A program made the position numbers and the translations under genes. This document shows, in pieces, positions 34,421 through 42,479 of a stretch of 64,000 bases of DNA (positions are counted from its first letter, which is position 1; each line of letters opens with the position of its first letter). The notes beneath the pieces are model-generated. The model made no database searches and was not told the origin of the DNA. It saw only the letters and a list, made by a program, of their open reading frames with translations. Source of the DNA: Tenggerimyces flavus (lineage in GTDB: Bacteria; Actinomycetota; Actinomycetes; Propionibacteriales; Actinopolymorphaceae); the NCBI RefSeq assembly GCF_016907715.1, contig NZ_JAFBCM010000001.1, forward strand, positions 806,001-870,000. Direction: 5' to 3'.

Positions 34421-34426
34421 AACGTA
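34421..34426 (-). promoter_or_regulatory. -10 element of a leaderless promoter (APH operon)
   Basis: TACGTT on the minus strand, 7 nt before GTG 34413. It is 37 bp from the divergent promoter at 34463. Confidence 0.5.
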
Positions 34427-34462
34427 GGCGAAATGACGAGGCGAGCGCCACGCAATTCCGGC

Positions 34463-34468
34463 TAGGGT
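34463..34468 (+). promoter_or_regulatory. -10 element of a leaderless promoter (kinase gene)
   Basis: TAGGGT, 6 nt before ATG 34475. Confidence 0.5.
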
Positions 34469-34474
34469 CCCGCC

Positions 34475-34963
34475 ATGGGACTGGAACGGCTGTACGTCGT
34501 CGCCGGCGCGCCCGGCGTCGGCAAGACCACGCTGCTCCCAGCGCTTGTCGCGGAGGCGGACGGCGAGGTGGTCTTCGACACCGACGAGCTCCTCGAGGAC
34601 GGCAGCCTGATCGGCGTACCCATCGCCACCATGGAGGCCGCGCCGATCTGGCCCGCCTACAACCGGATGTGGGAACGAATCATCAACGCCGTAAGGCGAG
34701 CCGGGCACCCCGTCATCTTCCTCTCCGCTGTCCCCGACGAAGACGAGCTCACGGCAGACGTGCACTGGGCAGGACTCGACTGCGCCGACGCGCTACGGAG
34801 AACTCGGCTCGAGGCCCGCGGCTGGGTCGAGGAGGAGATCGAGGATGCGATGGTCGACGCGAAGGCGCTCCGCTCGTTGATCGCGCCCAGGTTCGACACC
34901 GACGACCAGGACGCCAGCGCACTCGCTCGGCGAATCCTGCAATGGGTAAGGAAGAATCCCTAA
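34475..34963 (+). CDS. Small P-loop kinase-like protein
   Basis: 162 aa. Walker A VVAGAPGVGKTTLLPAL at the N terminus; EVVFDTDELLEDGSLIG probably holds the catalytic Asp; VIFLSAVPDEDELTADVHWA forms the core strand. It resembles shikimate/adenylate-kinase-like nucleotide kinases of unknown substrate. Together with the next gene (3 nt apart) it may form an operon from the leaderless promoter at 34463. Confidence 0.75.
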   Translation: MGLERLYVVAGAPGVGKTTLLPALVAEADGEVVFDTDELLEDGSLIGVPIATMEAAPIWPAYNRMWERIINAVRRAGHPVIFLSAVPDEDELTADVHWAGLDCADALRRTRLEARGWVEEEIEDAMVDAKALRSLIAPRFDTDDQDASALARRILQWVRKNP

Positions 34964-34966
34964 CAC

Positions 34967-35767
34967 ATGCGGATCCAAGCGATCTCGGTCAACCACGGGA
35001 CGAACGAGTACGCCGAGCTCATGCTGCGCTCCCTCCTCGCCCACCACCGCGACCACCCCGACCTCGACGTCAGCCTGCTCTGCAGCGGCGACGAGGACCT
35101 CACGCCGTTCGATTGGGCCACCACACAAGGCGTCGACGTCACGCACACCGGCTACCCGCTCGACGTGCCTGTCACCACCCACGGCGAGATCCTCCGCGAC
35201 GCCGTCCTGGCCAAGCCCGACACCGACGCCTACCTGTTCGTCGACGCCGACGTCTGCTTCACCGCGGACCACACGATCGACACCATGGCCGACGAGCTCG
35301 AGGCAGATGACGACACTTTCGCCATCCAGGCAAGGTGGCTGCTCGAGGACGGCACCGAGTTCGTCGGGAGCGACGCCGTCCAGACGCCCTGGATCAGGCA
35401 GTCCGTACGCCCGGGCGCCGACCAGCCCTGGTCGGATCCGGTCGAGTACCAGGTGACGATCGGCGACCGCGTCCACCCGTTCTGCACGCTGATCCGCAAC
35501 AATCCGGTCTTCCGCAGCGTCGTACAGAACGTGGGCCTCTCCCCCGCGATGACAGAGTGCGTCAACGGCGGGCGGTGGTGGGACACGCTCGGCCTGCTCA
35601 CGCAGGTCATGAAGACGCACGGCCAGACGTGGCGGCGCTCCAAAGCAGGCGTCCAGCACTTCGGCAGCGTCAGCTTCTCGCAGGACTGGGCGAAGGAGAA
35701 GGCGGCGAGGCGCGACGCCCTCCTGGAGCACTACCGCAACGTCACGACACGGGTTAGAGGCACCTAG
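34967..35767 (+). CDS. Glycosyltransferase-like protein (GT-A fold, putative)
   Basis: 266 aa, starting MRIQAISVNHGTNEYAELML. The segment DAYLFVDADVCFTADHTIDT looks like the DxD metal motif of GT-A enzymes, and SLLAHHRDHPDLDVSLLCSG resembles the nucleotide-binding strand. The rest (ECVNGGRWWDTLGLLTQVMK) is not recognised. No membrane segment. It could modify a cell-wall or secondary-metabolite substrate. AGGAAG upstream of the ATG supports the start. Confidence 0.6.
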   Translation: MRIQAISVNHGTNEYAELMLRSLLAHHRDHPDLDVSLLCSGDEDLTPFDWATTQGVDVTHTGYPLDVPVTTHGEILRDAVLAKPDTDAYLFVDADVCFTADHTIDTMADELEADDDTFAIQARWLLEDGTEFVGSDAVQTPWIRQSVRPGADQPWSDPVEYQVTIGDRVHPFCTLIRNNPVFRSVVQNVGLSPAMTECVNGGRWWDTLGLLTQVMKTHGQTWRRSKAGVQHFGSVSFSQDWAKEKAARRDALLEHYRNVTTRVRGT

Positions 35768-35814
35768 CGACGTCCCACGACACGCCGAGACATCCCCCAC
35801 GACATGCGAGTACG

Positions 35815-35832
35815 TCACATGTGAGATACGTT
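35815..35832 (+). promoter_or_regulatory. Leaderless promoter with palindrome (HTH-MurA gene)
   Basis: TCACATGTGA (35815-35824) is a perfect 10-bp palindrome just upstream of the -10 box TACGTT (35827-35832), which lies 7 nt before ATG 35840. The HTH domain of the encoded protein could bind it. Confidence 0.5.
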
Positions 35833-35839
35833 CTCCCGC

Positions 35840-37369
35840 ATGACGGAGGACTACCTCGCCCGGATCGGCAATCTCATCCGGGACTCGCGCAAGCACCGTG
35901 GCTTGACGCAGACCCAGCTCGCCGAGGCGCTCGGCACCAGCCAGAGCGCGGTGAACCGGATCGAACGCGGGCACCAGAATCTCAGCCTGGAGATGATCGC
36001 CCGCATCGGGGCGGCCCTCGACAGCGAGATTGTCGCGCTCGGTCACACGACGCCTACGCATCTGCGCGTCGTCGGCGGCAGCCAGCTCTCCGGCGCGATC
36101 GACGTCAAGACCAGCAAGAACGCGGGCGTCGCCCTCCTCTGCGCGAGCCTGCTCAACAAGGGCCGCACCACCCTCCGCAAGGTCGCCCGCATCGAGGAGG
36201 TCAACCGGATCCTCGACGTCCTGCACAGCATCGGCGTCAAGACTCGTTGGCTGAACGAGGAGAACGACCTCGAGATCGTCCGCCCCGAGCAACTCGACCT
36301 TGACGCGCTCGATCTCGAAGCAGCGCGACGTACGCGTTCGATCATCATGTTCCTCGGCCCGTTGCTGCACGACGAGACGAGGTTCAAGCTCCCGTACGCC
36401 GGTGGCTGCGACCTCGGTACGCGCACGATCGAGCCGCACATGCACGCGCTGCGCCCGTTCGGCCTCGAGGTCAAGGCGACCGGCGGCTTCTACCACGCCG
36501 AGGTCGACCGCTCCGTCTCGCCGAAGCGCCCGATCGTGCTCATCGAGCGCAGCGACACCGGCACGGAGAACGTCCTACTCGCCGCGGCCCGCAATCCGAG
36601 CGTCACGATCATCCGGAACGCCAGCCCCAACTACATGGTGCAGGACCTCTGCGTGTTCCTGCAGAAGCTCGGCGTCCAGATCGACGGCCTCGGCACCACC
36701 ACGCTCACCGTGCAGGGCGTCGAGGAAATCTCCACCGACGTTGACTATGCGCCGTCGGAGGACCCGATCGAGGCGATGAGCCTGCTCACCGCGGCGATCG
36801 TCACCGGCTCCCAGCTCACCGTGCGGCGCGCGCCGGTCGAGTTCCTCGAGATCGAGCTCGCGATCCTCGAGGAGATGGGACTGGACTACTCGCGCAGCAA
36901 TGAGTACGTCGCCGCCAACGGCTTCACGCGACTCGTCGACCTCGAGGTCCGCCCGTCCAGGCTGCACTCGCCGATCGACAAGATCCACCCGATGCCGTTC
37001 CCGGGCCTGAACGTCGACAACATCCCGTTCTTCGCCGGCATCGCTGCGGTCGCGCACGGGTCGACGCTGATCCACGACTGGGTGTACGAGAACCGCGCGC
37101 TTCACCTTACGGAGTTGACGAAACTCGGCGCGACAGTCAAGCTCGCCGACCCGCACCGGATCTACGTCGAAGGCCCGACCCGCTGGCGCGCGGCCGAGGT
37201 GATCTGCCCGCCCGCGCTCCGTCCGGCCGTGGTGATCCTGCTCGGCATGATGGCGGCGAAGGGTACGTCGGTGCTGCGGAACGTGTACGTGATCCACCGT
37301 GGCTACGAGGAACTCGCCGAACGCCTCAACCAGCTCGGCGCGCAGATCGAGACGTTCCGCGACATCTAG
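35840..37369 (+). CDS. HTH domain fused to UDP-N-acetylglucosamine 1-carboxyvinyltransferase (MurA)
   Basis: 509 aa. Residues 1-70 are a Cro/CI helix-turn-helix (RDSRKHRGLTQTQLAEALGT, then SQSAVNRIERGHQNLSLEM). From about residue 75 it is a complete MurA/EPSP synthase-fold enzyme: TSKNAGVALL (catalytic Lys), GGCDLGTRTIEPHMHAL (active-site Cys, the fosfomycin target, retained) and PFPGLNVDNIPFFAGIA (catalytic Asp). Standard MurA is about 420 aa and has no HTH. It may sense UDP-GlcNAc or PEP and regulate genes, or be a second cell-wall enzyme. The stop overlaps the stop of the convergent GT-C gene (CTAG, 37366-37369). Confidence 0.85.
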   Translation: MTEDYLARIGNLIRDSRKHRGLTQTQLAEALGTSQSAVNRIERGHQNLSLEMIARIGAALDSEIVALGHTTPTHLRVVGGSQLSGAIDVKTSKNAGVALLCASLLNKGRTTLRKVARIEEVNRILDVLHSIGVKTRWLNEENDLEIVRPEQLDLDALDLEAARRTRSIIMFLGPLLHDETRFKLPYAGGCDLGTRTIEPHMHALRPFGLEVKATGGFYHAEVDRSVSPKRPIVLIERSDTGTENVLLAAARNPSVTIIRNASPNYMVQDLCVFLQKLGVQIDGLGTTTLTVQGVEEISTDVDYAPSEDPIEAMSLLTAAIVTGSQLTVRRAPVEFLEIELAILEEMGLDYSRSNEYVAANGFTRLVDLEVRPSRLHSPIDKIHPMPFPGLNVDNIPFFAGIAAVAHGSTLIHDWVYENRALHLTELTKLGATVKLADPHRIYVEGPTRWRAAEVICPPALRPAVVILLGMMAAKGTSVLRNVYVIHRGYEELAERLNQLGAQIETFRDI

Positions 37370-39225
37370 CGGAAGCGCACGACCTCGACCGAGTTGACGT
37401 CGCCCGTCGTTCCGTACAGCGTCCGCGAGACCGGCCGGTCGCCGATCAGCTGCGTCATCACGGCGTCGGCGGCCGGGTTCGGCTGGGACGGATAGTGGAA
37501 GATCACCATCGGGTGCGACTTGTCGAGCCGGTACAGCTGGGAGAAGCCCAGCACCGAGCACTTCGCGTACCAGCCGACCTCGGTCGGAATGTTGAACGTG
37601 TACGAGGGTCCGACGATCGTGCACGGATGCTGAAGGCCGAGCTCCTTCGACGCCTGGACGAGCGGGCCGCGCCGCGCCTCGGTGATCTCGAGCGTCCGGT
37701 CCAGCGTGATCGTGGTGCCGACGACCTGCACGGCCGCGAGCACCGCGGCGATGACGAGCAGCACGCCGGAGTGTTTGCCGGCTCGCGTCGCGAGCAGGTG
37801 GATCCCGAACAGGGTCAGCGCCATGATCGCGAAGAAGACGAACCGCTGCTCCCCATGAGAGCTGATCCCGAGCAGCAGGAACTGGAAGCTCGACGCGAGC
37901 GTGAGAACGACGATCCACCGCTCGTGCTGGGCGATCCGGCCGCGTAGCAGGCGCCAGACGAGCAGTGCCCCCAGGAGGAGGCCGCTCAGGATCAGGACGC
38001 CGCCGAGATCTCCGCCGAGTCGGTCCGGAAGCCAACGTACGTAGTCGACCAGGCCTTGCCCGATGTACTGCCTGCCCGCACCCGTTCCTGCCGCCGTCAT
38101 GATGCCGAGCGGGGAGTCGAACTCCCTTTGTGCGTGGAGAAAATGCGGGACCATGCCGCCGAGGAAGATCACCGCGGCGCCGAGGACGTGCCAGCGCCGC
38201 TGCCACCAGGAGCGCCACCCGTACGCGAGGAAGGCCGCGAGCACGATCGCGGCGATGCCGCTGATCGCCCCGTACCGCAGATAGAACGTCAGCAACGCGA
38301 CACCGGCCGCGACGAAGAGCAGGTACGGACGCTCCTGTGTACGGATCACGAGGTAGGCCACGACGAGCAGCAGGCCACTCGAGGGAATGTCAGTAAGGCT
38401 TTCTGACATTCGGACGACGAACGGCGCCATGCTGAGCACGACGAGAACCGTCAACGCCGCTTGGGCTTTCGACGCGAGCTTCGCTCCGACGAGATAGAGC
38501 GCGAGCAAAGTACCGAGGGTGAGCAGCAGGCCGACAACGCGGAACGAGAACAGGCTGTTGTGGATGGCGAGGGCGACCGACCCGAGCGCGGGCAGGACGA
38601 GCGGCCGCGTCTCCATGAAGCCGACGTCGGGGAGATCGGTGATCCAGGAGCGCGATTTGTTCGCGTACACCGACTCGTCGTGGCCGATGTAGAGGTTGGC
38701 CGTGCTCGCGACGAACCAGACGACGACGGTCGCGGCCAGCGTGATCAGGACGAGCGTGCGAGGCGAAGGGAGGCGCCGCCCGCGCAGATCCGCGTTGGTA
38801 GGAAGGCGAATCCTGTTAACGAGGTCGAGCGTTCGCGCCGGCGCGCAGAGGATGACCACGCAGACGAGGGTGGCCGCGATCAGGTCGAAACCCTCCGACT
38901 GCGCGCTGAGACCGTAGGCCACGAGGTAGGCGACGGTCGCGGCGCCGAGGATCAGCGTGAGAACGGCGGCGACCGCTCGCAGCTGGGCGGGTCGCGCGGC
39001 CGGCAGCGTTCCGCGGAGCAGGATGAACACGAGCCATCCGAGGGCCGGGAGCCAGAGCAGCGGAGCGGGGCTGCTGCGGTCGATCGCCACCGCGTGCAGC
39101 AGCAGGTCGGTGAGCTTGGCTGCCGACGTGGCGAGCGCGGCGACCAGCGCGACCAGGCTCGCGGTCGTGCCTCGGCTGGGGGTGTTGGCGCGCTGGGTCT
39201 CGAGGGCGGCCGCGCTAGATACCAC
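37366..39225 (-). CDS. GT-C membrane glycosyltransferase (PMT/ArnT-like)
   Basis: 619 aa, GTG start at 39225 with AGGA upstream. About 12 membrane helices; a large first loop carries GHDESVYANKSRSW, the acidic motif of dolichyl-phosphate-mannose-type transferases, and a soluble C-terminal region follows (ITLDRTLEITEARRGPLVQA). It would transfer a sugar from a polyprenyl phosphate donor to an external acceptor. The acceptor is unknown. Convergent with HTH-MurA through a 4-bp CTAG overlap. Confidence 0.82.
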   Translation of the reverse strand: MVSSAAALETQRANTPSRGTTASLVALVAALATSAAKLTDLLLHAVAIDRSSPAPLLWLPALGWLVFILLRGTLPAARPAQLRAVAAVLTLILGAATVAYLVAYGLSAQSEGFDLIAATLVCVVILCAPARTLDLVNRIRLPTNADLRGRRLPSPRTLVLITLAATVVVWFVASTANLYIGHDESVYANKSRSWITDLPDVGFMETRPLVLPALGSVALAIHNSLFSFRVVGLLLTLGTLLALYLVGAKLASKAQAALTVLVVLSMAPFVVRMSESLTDIPSSGLLLVVAYLVIRTQERPYLLFVAAGVALLTFYLRYGAISGIAAIVLAAFLAYGWRSWWQRRWHVLGAAVIFLGGMVPHFLHAQREFDSPLGIMTAAGTGAGRQYIGQGLVDYVRWLPDRLGGDLGGVLILSGLLLGALLVWRLLRGRIAQHERWIVVLTLASSFQFLLLGISSHGEQRFVFFAIMALTLFGIHLLATRAGKHSGVLLVIAAVLAAVQVVGTTITLDRTLEITEARRGPLVQASKELGLQHPCTIVGPSYTFNIPTEVGWYAKCSVLGFSQLYRLDKSHPMVIFHYPSQPNPAADAVMTQLIGDRPVSRTLYGTTGDVNSVEVVRFR

Positions 39226-39309
39226 TGTGTGTCCTGTCGGTCTGGTCGTCCCGGTCCGCCGAGACTACCGAGCGGGGCTATTGGAGATGCGGGTGACCGG
39301 CCGTTCTCG

Positions 39310-39315
39310 TAGGGT
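39310..39315 (+). promoter_or_regulatory. -10 element of a leaderless promoter (GNAT gene)
   Basis: TAGGGT, 8 nt before the GTG start at 39324. Confidence 0.5.
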
Positions 39316-39323
39316 CCCCGTCC

Positions 39324-39866
39324 GTGGACTCGGTGACGATCAGGACAGAGCAGCAGGGCGACGAGGCGGCGATCCGTACGGTCGTGGAGGCGGCGTTCGG
39401 CGGCCCGCACGTGGCGGATCTGGTCGACGCGCTACGGACGTCGCCGGGCTGGGTGCCAGAGCTGTCGTTCGTGGCGGTGGCGGGCGAGGACGTGGTGGGG
39501 CAGGTCCTGTTTACCCGCTGCCGGCTGGACGCGCCCGCGCGATTGGTCGACGTGCTGACGCTCAGCCCGCTGGCCGTGCATCCATCGCATCAGGGCCAGG
39601 GAGTGGCGACGCGCCTCGTACGCCACGGGCTCGCGGCGGCCGCCGAACGAGGGGTCGAGCCGCTCGTCTTCCTGGAAGGCGACCCGAGCTTCTACGCGCG
39701 GTACGACTTCGTCGCGGCCGGCTCGCTGGGCTTCCGGCGTCCCTCGCTGCGCATCCCCGAGCCGGCATTCCAGGTCTATCCGCTGCCCACGTACGAGGAC
39801 TGGATGACCGGCACGTTCGTCTACTCCGACACGTTCTGGGCCTACGACTCCGTCGGACTGCGTTAG
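39324..39866 (+). CDS. GNAT family N-acetyltransferase (YhbS-like)
   Basis: 180 aa, start GTG 39324. Acetyl-CoA binding loop AVHPSHQGQGVATRLVRHGL, then LVFLEGDPSFYARYDFVAAG typical of the YhbS group. Substrate unknown. The TAG stop is also the left boundary of repeat element A copy 2. Confidence 0.88.
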   Translation: MDSVTIRTEQQGDEAAIRTVVEAAFGGPHVADLVDALRTSPGWVPELSFVAVAGEDVVGQVLFTRCRLDAPARLVDVLTLSPLAVHPSHQGQGVATRLVRHGLAAAAERGVEPLVFLEGDPSFYARYDFVAAGSLGFRRPSLRIPEPAFQVYPLPTYEDWMTGTFVYSDTFWAYDSVGLR

Positions 39867-40130
39867 CCTCGATCTTTCATCTGGCGGTGGGTTCGACCGG
39901 TCCGCGCTGGGCCCAATGATCATGTTTACATGATCATTGGCCGCTTTACGTGGGGTGGACGCCAGGTAGAGGGGGCACTGGCCGGGTAAGGCGACCACGA
40001 CGCTTCACCTACGGAGTGCCATCCCGCTCGGATCGCTTGGACGTCGCACGCCCAGTCTCCCCAGCAGGACAGGCACTTCTGTCCTTCACAGGCCAGTTTC
40101 GCCCACCAACATCTGAGATCCCGAGGCTAG
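39863..40130. repeat. Dispersed intergenic element, family A, copy 2 (inverted)
   Basis: 268 bp from TTAG (GNAT stop) to CTAG (40127-40130). Complementary orientation to copy 1. Ends TTAGCCTCGATCTTTCATC and, on the other strand, CTAGCCTCGGGATCTCAGAT are related inverted repeats. Contains a strong palindrome AATGATCATG-TTTA-CATGATCATT (39915-39938). Confidence 0.78.
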
Positions 40131-40323
40131 GCCGTGTCTGTCAAAGATCGCCGGGCGCGCGACACCCCACAGAAGTCAGCAGAGGCCGCCTGGACGCGGT
40201 GCACCTCGTCACCCATATAACCAATATGAGTTCCTCCTGCACCACGCCCAGCCGGGCGCGGGGCGCCGCGCGTACGCGCGCTACGCGCGCTTTTGCCGAC
40301 GCTCTTTGAGAGACACGCCCTAG
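40127..40323. repeat. Dispersed intergenic element, family B, copy 2
   Basis: 197 bp between two CTAGs; the right one (40320-40323) holds the stop of the NCS1 permease. Terminal inverted repeats CTAGGCCGTGTCTGTCAAAG and, on the other strand, CTAGGGCGTGTCTCTCAAAG. An internal core of about 90 bp is shared with copy 3. Together with element A it fills the whole gap between two convergent genes. Confidence 0.78.
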
Positions 40324-41798
40324 CCCGCGGTGATCGGCTCGGTTGGACGATCCGACGCCGGCACGAACCGGGGACCGTCCGGCCCGAAGACCCCGCGGCG
40401 CTCCGGGGACACGAACAGCAGCACCAGGTAGATCACGCCGGCGAGCACCATCGTCACCACGAGGCTGAGGTCGATCCCGCCGGCGATGTTGCGGAGCGGA
40501 CCGGCGATCAGCGGCGTGTTCGCGAGGCACAGCCCCACGATCGTCGCCGGAATCCACGCCGCCAGCCCGCGCCAGTTCAGTCCGGCGGCGAACCAGTACA
40601 GCCCGCCGCGCTGGCCGCGGTTGAACACCTGCAGGTCGTCCGGGCTGTACCAACCCCGCCGCACCAGCCAGCCGATCATCATGATCACCATCCACGGCGA
40701 CGTGCAGATCACGATGAGGACGGCGAACGCGTTGATGCTCTGCACGATGTTGAACACGAAGTTGCCGATGAAGATGAACAGCACCGCGAGGGTCCCGATC
40801 AGCACCGTGGCCTGCACGCGCGACAGCCGCGGGAAGATCGAGGAGAAGTCCAGCCCCGTTCCGTACAGCGACGTCACACCGGTCGACATGCCGCCGACGA
40901 GCGCGACGATCATCAACGGAATCGCATACCACAAAGGCGAAATGGCCGCCAAGCCGCCGATGTAGTTCGCCGGGTCCGCCACCAGCGTGGCCGTCGCGAC
41001 GCCGAAAAGGAACGGCACCAGCGTCGCCAGTTGGGCAAGGAACGGCGCCGCCATCAGCTGCACCGGACGGTACGTGTCGGGGATGTAGCGGCCCCAGTCG
41101 CCGAGGAACGCGCCGAACGAGATCGGGTTCGACACGACCGTGAGGACGGCGAGCATCCAGGTCGGCCAGAACGATCCCAGCACGTACGTTCCCGTTCCAG
41201 GGAAGGAGAACGAGAACGACGACGCGTACGCCACCACGCCGAGCAGCATCATCACCGTGGCCGCGATCACCGCGACCTTGTTGACCGCGAGCATGAACTG
41301 GTAGCCGTAGATGCACACCGCGAGGACGGCGAGCGCGATCACGCCGTACGCAACCGCCCGCAGGACGTTCCCGCCGGAGATGTCAAGCAGCCGTTGCGCC
41401 GCCCCGACGATCGCGTCGCCGCTCACCCAGACCGAGATCGAGAAGAACGCGATCGCCGTCAGCAGCGAGAGGAACGAGCCGACGATCCGTCCGCGGACGC
41501 CGAAGTGGGCTCCGGACGAGACCGCGTTGTTCGTGTGGTTGCGCGGGCCGAACAGAGCCATCGGCGCCAGCACCAACCCGCCGACGACGACGCCGACCAC
41601 GGTGGCGGAGGCGGCCGCCCAGAAGCTCAGGCCGAACGCGATCGGCAGCGTGCCGAGGATGATCGTGGCGAACGTGTTGGCGCCGCCGAACGTGATGCGG
41701 AACAGGTCGAACGGCGTCGACGTCTGGTCCTCGCGCCGGATCGGCTCGATCCCGTAGCGCTCGACCTCGAGAACGGGGGGCGGGGTCGCATCGGACAT
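40320..41798 (-). CDS. NCS1 family nucleobase/cation symporter
   Basis: 492 aa with about 12 membrane helices, start ATG 41798 (MSDATPPPVLEVERYG). Typical of purine-cytosine permeases/CodB-like transporters: PFDLFRITFGGANTFATIIL, then LGTLPIAFGLSFWAA. Imports a purine, pyrimidine, allantoin or hydantoin. Lies downstream of a cyclase and a PRPP-synthase-like gene on the same strand but has its own leaderless promoter, whose TAG overlaps the cyclase stop. Confidence 0.9.
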   Translation of the reverse strand: MSDATPPPVLEVERYGIEPIRREDQTSTPFDLFRITFGGANTFATIILGTLPIAFGLSFWAAASATVVGVVVGGLVLAPMALFGPRNHTNNAVSSGAHFGVRGRIVGSFLSLLTAIAFFSISVWVSGDAIVGAAQRLLDISGGNVLRAVAYGVIALAVLAVCIYGYQFMLAVNKVAVIAATVMMLLGVVAYASSFSFSFPGTGTYVLGSFWPTWMLAVLTVVSNPISFGAFLGDWGRYIPDTYRPVQLMAAPFLAQLATLVPFLFGVATATLVADPANYIGGLAAISPLWYAIPLMIVALVGGMSTGVTSLYGTGLDFSSIFPRLSRVQATVLIGTLAVLFIFIGNFVFNIVQSINAFAVLIVICTSPWMVIMMIGWLVRRGWYSPDDLQVFNRGQRGGLYWFAAGLNWRGLAAWIPATIVGLCLANTPLIAGPLRNIAGGIDLSLVVTMVLAGVIYLVLLFVSPERRGVFGPDGPRFVPASDRPTEPITAG

Positions 41799-41805
41799 GC
41801 GCGGA

Positions 41806-41811
41806 ACCCTA
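41806..41811 (-). promoter_or_regulatory. -10 element of a leaderless promoter (NCS1 permease)
   Basis: TAGGGT on the minus strand, 7 nt before ATG 41798. Its TAG is the stop codon of the upstream cyclase gene. Confidence 0.55.
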
Positions 41812-42477
41812 GCTGTTGATGATCTCGCTGGCGATAGCGCGGATCGGTGCACCGTCGGCGCCGCCGAGCTTGATCGGCAGTAGGCTGACCAGCGGGTCGG
41901 CGAAGTCGATGTCGGCGAGGCGGGTGAGGTTCTCGGCGATGATGCCGCCGGCCCGCGAGATCGTGTGGTGCACGGCGAAGTCCGACGGCGGGCCGTCGAG
42001 CACGGTCTCGTCCGGGCTGAGCGCGTCGATGCCGACCGTACGTACCCCCAGGTCCATCAGCCGCCGCGCCGCGTCACCGTCGAGGAACGGGTGGTCGTAG
42101 TAGCGCTCGGTCCCGAAGTACTCCGACCAGCCGGTGCGCAGCAGCAGGATCCGACCGGGGCCGAGCACGGACTCGTACGGCGCGAGGTCGGCCCAGCCGA
42201 TCCGCGACCGCGGCTCCCGCCCGCTCACGTCGGCGACGACGCCGACACCGAGGAACGACGCCAGCGGCACCTCGTCGATCCGCGCTCCGTCGGAGACGAA
42301 GTGGTACGGCGCATCGACATGCGTCCCCGTATGCGACCCGATGTGCACGTGCAGCACGTTGAAGCCGTCGGCCTCGATCGTCGTCGCCGGATGCAGCGAG
42401 GGAACGGGATCGCCGGGATAGATCTGCGTCGACGAGTCGACCACCTGCGACAGGTCGACGACCTTACTAATCCGCAC
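41809..42477 (-). CDS. Cyclase family protein (putative kynurenine formamidase type)
   Basis: 222 aa from GTG 42477, 2 nt from the stop of the PRPP-synthase-like gene. The cyclase/formamidase metal motif is HIGSHTGTHVDAPYHFVSDG (H-x-G-T-H-x-D-x-P-x-H). Family members hydrolyse N-formylkynurenine or cyclic amides such as isatin; the placement before a nucleobase permease suggests a ring-opening hydrolase in nucleobase or hydantoin turnover, an inference from neighbours. Confidence 0.85.
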   Translation of the reverse strand: MRISKVVDLSQVVDSSTQIYPGDPVPSLHPATTIEADGFNVLHVHIGSHTGTHVDAPYHFVSDGARIDEVPLASFLGVGVVADVSGREPRSRIGWADLAPYESVLGPGRILLLRTGWSEYFGTERYYDHPFLDGDAARRLMDLGVRTVGIDALSPDETVLDGPPSDFAVHHTISRAGGIIAENLTRLADIDFADPLVSLLPIKLGGADGAPIRAIASEIINS

Positions 42478-42479
42478 GG

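Noticed and set aside
40190-40260. Possible small peptide VTHIxNMxSSCTTP shared by element B copies 2 and 3
   Set aside because: Most differences between copies change the amino acid, so no sign of protein selection.
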